DNA from: Flavobacteriaceae bacterium
GTDB taxonomy: Bacteria > Bacteroidota > Bacteroidia > Flavobacteriales > Flavobacteriaceae
Direction of reading: 5' to 3'
DNA length: 6,400 nt
Assembly: GCA_947472705.1 (NCBI GenBank)
Contig: CANJDA010000122.1
Coordinates: forward strand, 1-6,400
Shown: positions 1 through 5,440 of the stretch, one piece after another
Position numbering within the stretch: position 1 is the first letter of the stretch
Layout of the letters: each line of letters begins with the position of its first letter
Notes under the pieces: generated by a model
Database searches by the model: none
The model's input: the letters and a program-made list of their open reading frames with translations, nothing else
What the model was told of the DNA's origin: nothing
Made by a program: the position numbers and the translations under genes

Positions 1-77
1 AATTAGGTTTGCTATCGAACGGAAATATGATTTTTAGTGGCCTCAGAGTAATAATTATTTTAAAAATCAAATCGTAA
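1..77 (+). other. possible 3' end of an upstream coding sequence (window edge)
   Basis: Two plus-strand frames are open from the window edge. One ends at a TAG at 35-37, giving a tail ending in ERKYDF. The other ends at a TAA at 75-77, giving a tail ending in IILKIKS. Either could be the last codons of a gene cut by the window, which would fit the rho-independent terminator that starts at 119. The fragment is too short to choose the frame or name a product. It could also be non-coding. Confidence 0.3.
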
Positions 78-118
78 AGTTATCTTTCAAGCCATAAAAA
101 GTAAGATTAAGACTAGTC

Positions 119-146
119 AAAAATCCCCATTTTTGAGGATTTTTTT
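119..146 (+). terminator. rho-independent terminator closing the upstream unit
   Basis: An 8-bp perfect stem (AAAAATCC at 119-126 with GGATTTTT at 137-144) encloses a 10-base loop and runs into a T-tract at 140-146. The A-run on its left side means it could also work weakly on the minus strand. It most likely ends a plus-strand gene lying mostly left of the window and isolates the small-ORF region to its right. Confidence 0.75.
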
Positions 147-185
147 GTGCTTTTTACTATTTACATTTGAATGCACACAATTGAA

Positions 186-225
186 AATAATCTAAACAAA
201 TGATATCCCCAAATCATAGATTATT
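186..225. repeat. imperfect AT-rich inverted repeat / hairpin
   Basis: AATAATCTA (186-194) is the exact reverse complement of TAGATTATT (217-225). An inner TGAT/ATCA stem (201-204 with 213-216) stacks within it, leaving a six-base bulge on the left and the loop ATCCCCAA. A short T-tract follows at 228-232, so it could act as a weak terminator or be part of a structured transcript. In DNA this AT-rich it may be chance. Confidence 0.35.
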
Positions 226-385
226 AATTTTTATGCAGCCCTAAATTTTATAATGCAAAATGCTAAACAATATTTTTAATTATTTAATTGAAATTAATTG
301 GCTTTTACAAAAAAATGAAACTATAACAAGAATTTTTTGTTTTAAAATATTAGTTCGCGACAGCACAGTTATGATATACCTACCT

Positions 386-434
386 CCTCACTCCCCTATC
401 GCACTTTGAGACTTTGCGTCGGGGGTAAGTGAGG
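386..434. repeat. GC-rich stem-loop upstream of the 75-residue ORF
   Basis: CCTCACT (386-392) pairs perfectly with AGTGAGG (428-434). Next, CCCC (393-396) pairs with GGGG from the 421-425 run, leaving TA (426-427) as a bulge. A further CGCA/TGCG stem (400-403 with 415-418) caps the structure. The result is a long, stable bulged hairpin in otherwise very AT-rich DNA, with no T-tract following, so it does not look like a terminator. It ends about 30 bases before the start codon of the next ORF. It could be a dispersed repeat unit, a 5'-leader RNA element or a small-RNA structure. The pairing is seen directly; the function is unknown. Confidence 0.6.
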
Positions 435-466
435 TGATTAAAATAAATAAATAAATTTTAGAAATC

Positions 467-694
467 ATGAGTTGGACAAATGTAGATACCCAATGTAAAA
501 TTATGTACGGCGATCAATTCGCAACGAATTTAAAACCACAAGAAAGAAAATTCATTATCAGTACCATAGCTGATGAATTTCCAAATTTTTCAAGAGTTAG
601 AATAGCAGCTTCAGTAGATCACTGCTTTAAAATTAATACTGTTCCATTCCAACGTCGTACATTATTAATTTTTATTCAAAGTTTTTTACGGTAA
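467..694 (+). CDS. small hypothetical protein, 75 residues
   Basis: I do not recognise this family. The predicted protein is short, soluble and basic, without a signal peptide or membrane segment. It has two cysteines (C10, C53), a mostly helical-looking middle (residues 24-56) and a basic C-terminus ending in FLR. The balanced amino-acid use, with Trp, Cys, His and Tyr present, and clear start and stop codons amid very AT-rich non-coding DNA support a real gene rather than a chance frame. The ATG is preceded by an AAAT-repeat leader with no Shine-Dalgarno sequence, which is normal in Bacteroidetes. It stands alone between the GC-rich hairpin and a 218-bp non-coding gap, with no obvious terminator of its own. 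It could be a lineage-restricted gene or the remnant of a larger one; no function is assigned. Confidence 0.65.
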   Translation: MSWTNVDTQCKIMYGDQFATNLKPQERKFIISTIADEFPNFSRVRIAASVDHCFKINTVPFQRRTLLIFIQSFLR

Positions 695-858
695 ACAGTC
701 AGAAGCAAAAGCTGTATCAAACCGTTAAATTTAAGAATGAAAGAATTGAAATACATTTAAAATTAAATTTTAAAATTAAGTTATCTTTAAAAAAATATAC
801 TGCTTTTTAAAAATTAACAAACTTTGAAAGCGGATACTAAAAAATGAACAACTATGAT

Positions 859-891
859 TTTGTGATTGAAGTGTCATTTTTTTTATCTTAG
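859..891 (+). promoter_or_regulatory. candidate Bacteroidetes-type promoter for the secreted-protein gene
   Basis: TTTG at 859-862 and TATCTTAG at 884-891 are separated by 21 bases, close to the flavobacterial pattern of a TTTG/TTG -33 element and a TAnnTTTG -7 box (one mismatch in the -7). Transcription would start near 898, leaving a leader of about 15 bases before the ATG at 913. Upstream at 756-779 lies an AT-rich direct repeat (TTTAAAATTAA twice, period 13) that may help open or bend the DNA. Confidence 0.5.
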
Positions 892-912
892 CTATAGTAA
901 ATCAATTAACCA

Positions 913-1335
913 ATGAAAAACTTTATCCATTTTATTACTTTTTTATTACTTTTAATTACAACCAATAGTATAAAATCTCAAGAACTAAAACTTAAAGGTG
1001 GTCAAGTATTTCAAGATGAGAAAGCTATTTTTAGTTACGACAAAAAAGCCCTCAATAATGAGTTTCATTTGTTCATACTAAATACTACTAAAACAATTCT
1101 AGACATTCAACAAGTACATCGTGGTGGTGGAGAAACAAGCGCCATAAATGATTATAAAAAGTTATCTTTTCCAATACAAAAAATCACAATACAATCATCT
1201 ATGCTTCGCACTCGTAACTGGAAATTTATCATTCAACTTCTTTTGGATGAAAAAGTATTTGATAGTAATGGAGTTATTAATATTCCAAACCTAGAACGCT
1301 TTGCTGATAAATATAATGAAAAAATTAGCCATTAA
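913..1335 (+). CDS. small secreted hypothetical protein, 140 residues
   Basis: The protein starts with a typical signal peptide: a Lys-Asn start, a hydrophobic core at about residues 5-16, and likely cleavage after S22 before Q23, the Bacteroidetes habit of mature proteins starting with Gln. There is no lipobox cysteine, so it should be released to the periplasm or exported further. The mature part of about 118 residues has no cysteines, a GGG turn at 71-73 and a helical, charged C-terminus. No enzymatic motif or T9SS sorting domain is visible, and I do not recognise the family. It appears to be transcribed alone from a promoter at 859-891. Its stop codon overlaps the A-run of the shared terminator at 1334-1371. 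It may be a small envelope protein; the role is unknown. Confidence 0.75.
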   Translation: MKNFIHFITFLLLLITTNSIKSQELKLKGGQVFQDEKAIFSYDKKALNNEFHLFILNTTKTILDIQQVHRGGGETSAINDYKKLSFPIQKITIQSSMLRTRNWKFIIQLLLDEKVFDSNGVINIPNLERFADKYNEKISH

Positions 1336-1371
1336 AAAAAGAGGCACATGAAGCGCCTCTCTTCTTTTTTT
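1334..1371. terminator. bidirectional terminator between convergent genes
   Basis: AGAGGC (1340-1345) pairs with GCCTCT (1355-1360) around a nine-base loop. An A-run at 1334-1340 lies on the left and a T-run at 1365-1371 on the right. Read rightward, it ends the secreted-protein gene, whose stop codon TAA at 1333-1335 overlaps it. Read leftward, it ends the lipoprotein gene, whose stop lies at 1388-1390. The A/T tracts on both flanks suit termination in both directions. Confidence 0.8.
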
Positions 1372-1387
1372 AAATTAATGAAACTTA

Positions 1388-2119
1388 TTAGTTGTGATGA
1401 CTTTCCATGTGACAATCATCGTGCATATGATCATGAAAAGCTGTTGCCAAAGCATTATTTCCATCAGTATCGATTGGGCTTATCTCTATTATTCCGTTCC
1501 CGTTCCCATCAACGGCACTACTTAAATTAATAGTATTAACAACTTGGTTTAAATCATAATTTAAAACTAAATCATACGAACCATTGCTTATAACTAAGTT
1601 TTGTGCAGCATCTTGATAATGAATTTCATATTTTTGATCAAAATTATTCCAATATTCAAATGGAGTACCGTTTATAGTTCCTTTAATTTCGACTGTTTTT
1701 CCAAATATTGGAGAAGCCGCCACTGAACTTGGGCTTAGCTTAAATTCTACTTCAGAATAAGTTCCATTAGGTACAGCAACAGTTGTAATTTGTGCAGTTT
1801 GGTTTAACAAATCCAATTCCCATGGCCCTAATAACTCTGCTTCATCGCTTGAATCAAATGTACCATCATCAGCCCAACCACTTCCATTATCATCACTACC
1901 GCCACTTTTTCCAGCGGCTGTTGCCAATTTAAATTCAATTTCTCTTACATTAATTTTAAAACTGTTTAAAACTACTCCTGTCGTTAATTTAGAAGAAGGA
2001 TTAGTGTATGTAGCTTTTGCTGATATAGCCATTTTTCCAGTGCTTGAACTATCACTTGAACAAGATGCCAAGCTAATCGTTAAAATCAGAATTCCGATAA
2101 ATGTTTTAAGGTTTTTCAT
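1388..2119 (-). CDS. lipoprotein resembling DUF4382 proteins, with His-rich C-terminal tail
   Basis: This 243-residue protein has a lipoprotein signal peptide ending in LASC, so C20 would be lipidated. A Ser/Asp-rich linker (21-27) follows, and the body looks like an all-beta domain. The segments FKINVREIEFK (54-64), GPWELDLLNQ (98-107) and VPNGTYSEVEFKLSP (116-130) recall DUF4382-type surface lipoproteins; this is recognition by pattern, not a search. An acidic Gly/Ser/Asp loop sits at 71-95. DGNGNGIIE (204-212) resembles the start of a calcium-binding loop but lacks the canonical Glu at position 12. The last 15 residues hold six His (229, 231, 233, 237, 241, 242), three Asp and one Cys, suggesting metal binding. 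It lies 75 bp after birA on the same strand, with a weak promoter of its own and the shared terminator behind it. Confidence 0.85.
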   Translation of the reverse strand: MKNLKTFIGILILTISLASCSSDSSSTGKMAISAKATYTNPSSKLTTGVVLNSFKINVREIEFKLATAAGKSGGSDDNGSGWADDGTFDSSDEAELLGPWELDLLNQTAQITTVAVPNGTYSEVEFKLSPSSVAASPIFGKTVEIKGTINGTPFEYWNNFDQKYEIHYQDAAQNLVISNGSYDLVLNYDLNQVVNTINLSSAVDGNGNGIIEISPIDTDGNNALATAFHDHMHDDCHMESHHN

Positions 2120-2165
2120 AATTAAGTAATTTTATGTAATTTGTTATTTTGTGTTTCCTAAAAAA

Positions 2166-2193
2166 CAAAGTAAACTCTAGTTACCCTACCAAA
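2166..2193 (-). promoter_or_regulatory. weak candidate promoter for the lipoprotein gene
   Basis: On the minus strand, TTTG (complement of 2190-2193) is followed after 16 bases by TTACTTTG (complement of 2166-2173). The second element matches the flavobacterial -7 box TAnnTTTG at all but one position. The spacing is slightly short. It lies in the 75-bp gap after the birA stop codon, where I see no terminator, so the lipoprotein gene could also be reached by read-through from birA. Confidence 0.35.
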
Positions 2194-2194
2194 A

Positions 2195-2923
2195 TTAAAA
2201 CAACATTTTTAATTCTTTTACTTCATAGTTATGAATCTTGTCGTCATTTTGCAGTAATGCAAGCTTACCATCTCTTGTTATTTTTTTTACAATTGCCATA
2301 AAACGATTTCCTTCTTTATCTTCAAAAGCTACAACTTTATCTTTTTTAAAAAGTAAACTATCATAACAATTCCAGACCGATTCTGTTTCTTCTGGAAATA
2401 GGAGAAGCTGGGATTTTAACATTTTTAGAAATAAATAGGCCATCTCTTCAATATCATATTTCTTACTCATAATATTAGTAAGTGAAGTGGCTTGTGGCAA
2501 AGTTTCAAAATTGGTTTGATTCAGGTTTAAACCAAAACCAACTACTGCTGTAAAGGTTCTATCAGGTTTAAAACTGTTTTCAATTAGTATGCCTCCTACT
2601 TTTTTATTATCTGCCATAATGTCGTTGGGCCATTTTATCTTCAGTGAAGGAATAAAACATTGTGTCAATGTATTTATAGCAGCTATTGCAACAGCAACAT
2701 TAAAGTCAAAAACCGAAAGCTGTTCTAACGACAAGTCTTTAACTAATACACTCATAGTTAAGTTCTTGCCTGGCTCTGAAACCCATTTCGAACCCATTTG
2801 TCCTTTCCCTTTGGTTTGCTTGTTTGCAATGACAATGGTATAATTTTCTAGCCATTTTTCTTTGGCCAATTGTTTTAAATAGTCATTGGTTGAATCTATG
2901 GCATCGAGTTTGATTAAGGACAT
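2195..2923 (-). CDS. birA: biotin--[acetyl-CoA-carboxylase] ligase, monofunctional
   Basis: The enzyme uses ATP to activate biotin as biotinyl-AMP and attaches it to the carrier-domain lysine of biotin-dependent carboxylases such as acetyl-CoA carboxylase in the cytoplasm. The chosen start (ATG at 2921-2923) gives 242 residues beginning at the family N-terminus IKLDAIDSTND. A longer frame to 3007 would add 28 unrelated residues and run through the divergent promoter region. Motifs: STND (11-14), the biotinyl-AMP loop as TKGKGQMGSKW (37-47, a flavobacterial variant of GRGRRGRxW), KWPND (97-101), KVGGILIE (108-115), GFGLNLN (129-135), and a small C-terminal beta domain from about 195. There is no N-terminal winged helix, so it cannot act as the E. 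coli-type biotin operon repressor. It is divergent from rsfS, with 93 bp between start codons. Confidence 0.95.
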   Translation of the reverse strand: MSLIKLDAIDSTNDYLKQLAKEKWLENYTIVIANKQTKGKGQMGSKWVSEPGKNLTMSVLVKDLSLEQLSVFDFNVAVAIAAINTLTQCFIPSLKIKWPNDIMADNKKVGGILIENSFKPDRTFTAVVGFGLNLNQTNFETLPQATSLTNIMSKKYDIEEMAYLFLKMLKSQLLLFPEETESVWNCYDSLLFKKDKVVAFEDKEGNRFMAIVKKITRDGKLALLQNDDKIHNYEVKELKMLF

Positions 2924-3016
2924 GTTGAGAAAGTAATTAATGGCAAATTTTAAACTTTTGTTAAGCAAAAATAAGGACAAAAAGTGATACCTTTGCCGAA
3001 CATACATAAATACTAC
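2924..3016. promoter_or_regulatory. divergent birA/rsfS intergenic region with plus-strand -7 box
   Basis: On the plus strand, TACCTTTG at 2988-2995 matches the TAnnTTTG -7 box perfectly, predicting a transcript start near 3002 and a very short leader before the rsfS ATG at 3017. The nearest TTTG upstream (2957-2960) is 27 bases away, longer than usual, so the -33 element is uncertain. On the minus strand, CAAATTTTA at 2944-2952 reads as a near match to the -7 box for birA, with no well-spaced -33 partner. The plus-strand box is the solid part; the birA promoter is tentative. Confidence 0.6.
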
Positions 3017-3388
3017 ATGGCGAAAAAAGCAGTTCAGACCGATGTCCTCTTAGCGAACATCATCAAAGGAATAGAAGAAGTAAAAGGAAATGATATTGAC
3101 ATTCTCGATTTGAGAGACATAGATACAGCAGTTTGTGATTATTTTATCATTTGCAATGGAAGCTCAAACACACAAGTTAACGCTATTGTTAACTCAATTC
3201 AAAAATTAGTATCCAAAGAATTAAAAGACAAACCTTGGCACATTGAAGGTGCCGATAATGGGGAATGGGTTTTAATGGATTATGTAAACATTGTGGTTCA
3301 TGTTTTCCAAAAACAAATTCGCGAATTTTATAACATAGAAGGGCTTTGGGGCGATGCCAAAATCACTACCATACAAACCAATTATTAA
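3017..3388 (+). CDS. rsfS: ribosome silencing factor RsfS (RsfA/Iojap family)
   Basis: RsfS binds ribosomal protein L14 on the free 50S subunit and blocks joining with 30S, lowering translation when nutrients run short. The 123-residue product is the usual size for the family. It carries the conserved blocks DIDILDLRDIDT (26-37), VCDYFIICNGSSNTQV (39-54), WHIEG (74-78), GEWVLMDYVNIVVHVF (82-97) and the signature RxFYNIEGLWGDA (102-114). I chose the ATG at 3017 over a GTG at 2984, because the extra N-terminal residues match nothing in the family and the GTG lies upstream of the -7 box at 2988-2995. The gene leads an apparent two-gene unit with ftsH, whose start is 17 bases beyond the rsfS stop. 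This couples ribosome dormancy with protein quality control. Confidence 0.95.
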   Translation: MAKKAVQTDVLLANIIKGIEEVKGNDIDILDLRDIDTAVCDYFIICNGSSNTQVNAIVNSIQKLVSKELKDKPWHIEGADNGEWVLMDYVNIVVHVFQKQIREFYNIEGLWGDAKITTIQTNY

Positions 3389-3405
3389 AAGTTTATACAT
3401 AAAAA

Positions 3406-5325
3406 ATGGCTAGCGAAAAGAATTCGAATAATTTTAAAGTAAGTCCATGGTGGATTTACGCTGGGTTAATTGCATTGTTTATTGTTCTCAATGTTATTGG
3501 TGGCTCCGGTTTTCAGGATGCTACAAAAATATCGTATTCCAAATTCAATGAATATTTAGATAAAGGGCAAATTCAAAAAGTTGTTGTCTATAATAAAACT
3601 GAAGGAGAAGCTTATTTAACACAAGCCGCATTAAAAAATAAGGCCCACGAAAAAGTGGCCAAAGACATGTTAGGCAATCTAAATAAAGGCCCTCATTATT
3701 CCTTTGACATTGGAAACGATGAAATATTTCAAAATAAAATTGTCAAAGCTGCACAGGATGGAAAGCTAAAAGATTATGATTTTAAAGCTAGAAGTAACTG
3801 GACAGAACTGTTTGGCACGTTGCTACCTTTTATTGTAATCATTGGACTTTGGATATTAATTATGCGAAGAATGTCTGGTGGTGCCGGTGGTGCCGGTGGT
3901 CAAATTTTCAACATTGGAAAATCGAAAGCTAAACTTTTTGACGAAAAAACAGATGTCAAAATTACTTTTAAAGATGTAGCAGGATTAGAAGGCGCAAAAG
4001 AAGAAGTACAAGAGATTGTTGAATTTCTAAGAAACCCAGAAAAATATACCGTATTAGGAGGAAAAATTCCGAAAGGAGCTCTACTTGTTGGTCCTCCAGG
4101 AACTGGAAAAACCTTGCTAGCTAAAGCCGTTGCTGGTGAAGCTAAAGTGCCGTTTTTCTCTTTATCAGGTTCAGATTTCGTCGAAATGTTTGTAGGGGTA
4201 GGTGCTTCGCGTGTTAGAGATTTATTCAAACAAGCCAAAGACAAAGCTCCTGCAATTATATTTATTGACGAGATTGATGCCGTAGGACGTGCTCGTGGTA
4301 AAAATAATTTTTCAGGCTCCAATGATGAACGTGAAAACACACTGAATCAGTTGTTAACTGAGATGGATGGATTTGGAACTAATACTCACGTAATAGTTTT
4401 AGCAGCTACAAACAGAGCGGATGTATTAGACAAAGCTTTGATGCGTGCTGGACGATTTGACCGTCAAATTTATGTAGACTTACCAGATATCAGAGAACGT
4501 AAAGAAATATTTGAAGTTCATTTAACTCCATTGAAAAAAGTAGATGATTTAGATGTTGATTTCTTAGCCAAACAAACACCAGGGTTTTCAGGAGCAGATA
4601 TTGCCAACGTATGTAATGAAGCTGCTTTGATTGCGGCAAGAAACAATAAAACAGCGGTAGACAAACAAGACTTTTTAGATGCAGTAGATAGAATTGTTGG
4701 CGGATTAGAAAAGAAAAATAAAATTGTTACTACTGATGAAAAACGTGCGATAGCCGTTCACGAAGCTGGTCATGCAACTGTAAGTTGGATGTTAGAACAT
4801 GCAGCGCCTTTAGTAAAAGTAACGATAGTACCACGCGGACAAAGTTTAGGAGCAGCTTGGTATTTACCTGAAGAACGCTTAATCGTTCGTCCTGAGCAAA
4901 TGCTGGATGAAATGTGTGCTACAATGGGAGGTCGTGCCGCAGAGAAAGTGATGTTCGATAAAATATCCACTGGCGCTTTGAGTGATTTGGAAAAAGTTAC
5001 CAAACAAGCACGTGCTATGGTTACTATTTATGGATTAAATGAAAAACTAGGAAACGTAACCTACTATGATTCATCGGGTCAAAGTGAGTATAATTTTTCT
5101 AAACCTTACTCTGAAGAAACCGCTCAAACAATTGATAAAGAGATTTCTAACTTAATTGAAACTGAATACCAAAGAGCCATAAAAATACTTCAAGATAACA
5201 AAGACAAACTGGAACAATTAGCTAACATACTGATTGAAAAAGAAGTGATTTTCAAAGATGATCTAGAAACCATTTTTGGGAAAAGACCTTATAACTTACC
5301 CGCTGAAGAGACTGATATAGTATAG
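3406..5325 (+). CDS. ftsH: ATP-dependent zinc metalloprotease FtsH
   Basis: FtsH is a hexameric membrane AAA+ protease that pulls out and degrades misassembled membrane proteins and selected cytosolic regulators. The 639-residue protein is full length. Order: TM1 about 15-32; an extracytoplasmic domain about 33-134; TM2 about 135-153; a Gly-rich hinge (SGGAGGAGG, 157-165); Walker A GPPGTGKT (229-236); pore loop MFVG (261-264); Walker B IIFIDEID (284-291); second region of homology with arginine fingers R350 and R353; zinc motif HEAGH (452-456) with catalytic E453; and probable third zinc ligand D527 in GALSDLEK. All catalytic residues are present, so it should be active. Its A-rich leader has no Shine-Dalgarno sequence. 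It follows rsfS by 17 bases, likely in one transcript, and a strong terminator closes the unit at 5352-5393. Confidence 0.98.
   Translation: MASEKNSNNFKVSPWWIYAGLIALFIVLNVIGGSGFQDATKISYSKFNEYLDKGQIQKVVVYNKTEGEAYLTQAALKNKAHEKVAKDMLGNLNKGPHYSFDIGNDEIFQNKIVKAAQDGKLKDYDFKARSNWTELFGTLLPFIVIIGLWILIMRRMSGGAGGAGGQIFNIGKSKAKLFDEKTDVKITFKDVAGLEGAKEEVQEIVEFLRNPEKYTVLGGKIPKGALLVGPPGTGKTLLAKAVAGEAKVPFFSLSGSDFVEMFVGVGASRVRDLFKQAKDKAPAIIFIDEIDAVGRARGKNNFSGSNDERENTLNQLLTEMDGFGTNTHVIVLAATNRADVLDKALMRAGRFDRQIYVDLPDIRERKEIFEVHLTPLKKVDDLDVDFLAKQTPGFSGADIANVCNEAALIAARNNKTAVDKQDFLDAVDRIVGGLEKKNKIVTTDEKRAIAVHEAGHATVSWMLEHAAPLVKVTIVPRGQSLGAAWYLPEERLIVRPEQMLDEMCATMGGRAAEKVMFDKISTGALSDLEKVTKQARAMVTIYGLNEKLGNVTYYDSSGQSEYNFSKPYSEETAQTIDKEISNLIETEYQRAIKILQDNKDKLEQLANILIEKEVIFKDDLETIFGKRPYNLPAEETDIV
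3877..3900 (+). repeat. 9-bp in-frame tandem repeat in the ftsH hinge
   Basis: GGTGGTGCC occurs at 3877-3885 and 3886-3894, followed by a partial third copy GGTGGT at 3895-3900. It encodes the Gly-Gly-Ala repeat of the flexible linker between TM2 and the AAA+ domain. Gain or loss of a unit would keep the frame and only change linker length. Confidence 0.85.
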
Positions 5326-5351
5326 TAACATACGTTTTTTAACATTTTTTC

Positions 5352-5393
5352 AAAATCTTAATTCAAAACATGCTTTTGAATTAAGATTTTTTT
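5352..5393 (+). terminator. strong rho-independent terminator after ftsH
   Basis: A perfect 17-bp inverted repeat (5352-5368 with 5374-5390) encloses a five-base loop, CATGC. The stem's 3' arm runs straight into a T-tract (5387-5393). It begins 26 bases after the ftsH stop codon and should end the rsfS-ftsH transcript. The stem is AT-rich but long and unbroken. Confidence 0.85.
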
Positions 5394-5400
5394 ATCTTTG
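5393..5400 (+). promoter_or_regulatory. -7 promoter box for the LUD-cdsA unit
   Basis: TATCTTTG matches the flavobacterial -7 consensus TAnnTTTG exactly and begins on the last T of the ftsH terminator. A start site near 5406 would leave a leader of about 35 bases before the ATG at 5441. The nearest upstream TTTG (5375-5378) lies inside the terminator stem at a spacing of 14, shorter than usual, so the -33 element is weak or absent. Confidence 0.55.
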
Positions 5401-5440
5401 ATGGATTTCAAATTCTAATCAAGATTATACCCATACAAAC

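Larger units (their letters stand above)
147..466. other. 320-bp AT-rich intergenic region with two hairpins, no gene seen
   Basis: No convincing coding frame, tRNA or insertion-sequence end is visible here. The region holds an imperfect AT-rich hairpin at 186-225, a GC-rich stem-loop at 386-434, and four tandem AAAT units at 441-456 directly before the start of the 75-residue ORF. I could not find a good match to the Bacteroidetes promoter pattern (TTTG, about 19-21 bases, TAnnTTTG), so the promoter of the downstream gene is unassigned. Confidence 0.6.

Noticed and set aside
204..222. Integrated-element or CRISPR signal in the 147-466 gap
   Set aside because: There is no regularly spaced repeat set, no integrase or transposase fragment and no terminal repeat pair.
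386..434. GC-rich hairpin as an integron attC site or a terminator
   Set aside because: The terminal attC core bases (AAC and GTT) are absent in the right places, and no T-tract follows the stem.
756..779. TTTAAAATTAA direct repeat as a functional repeat or attachment site
   Set aside because: Two copies of a pure A/T word in very AT-rich DNA are easily due to chance; it is mentioned only as possible promoter-upstream DNA.
1348..1530. 60-residue plus-strand ORF
   Set aside because: It begins inside the bidirectional terminator and is antisense to the C-terminal part of the lipoprotein gene; the translation has no family features.
2589..2843. 84-residue plus-strand ORF
   Set aside because: It is antisense to the conserved core of birA (KWPND and KVGGILIE region) and is explained by that gene.
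2924..3007. 28-residue N-terminal extension of birA
   Set aside because: The added residues match nothing in biotin ligases and would overlap the divergent promoter; the family start at 2923 is preferred.
2984..3016. GTG start giving an 11-residue extension of RsfS
   Set aside because: The GTG lies upstream of the -7 box at 2988-2995, so it would not be in the transcript from that promoter.
3900..4340. 146-residue minus-strand ORF
   Set aside because: It is antisense to the AAA+ core of ftsH; such long antisense frames are common opposite conserved coding regions.
4770..5003. 77-residue minus-strand ORF
   Set aside because: It is antisense to the ftsH protease domain, with no start context or domain of its own.
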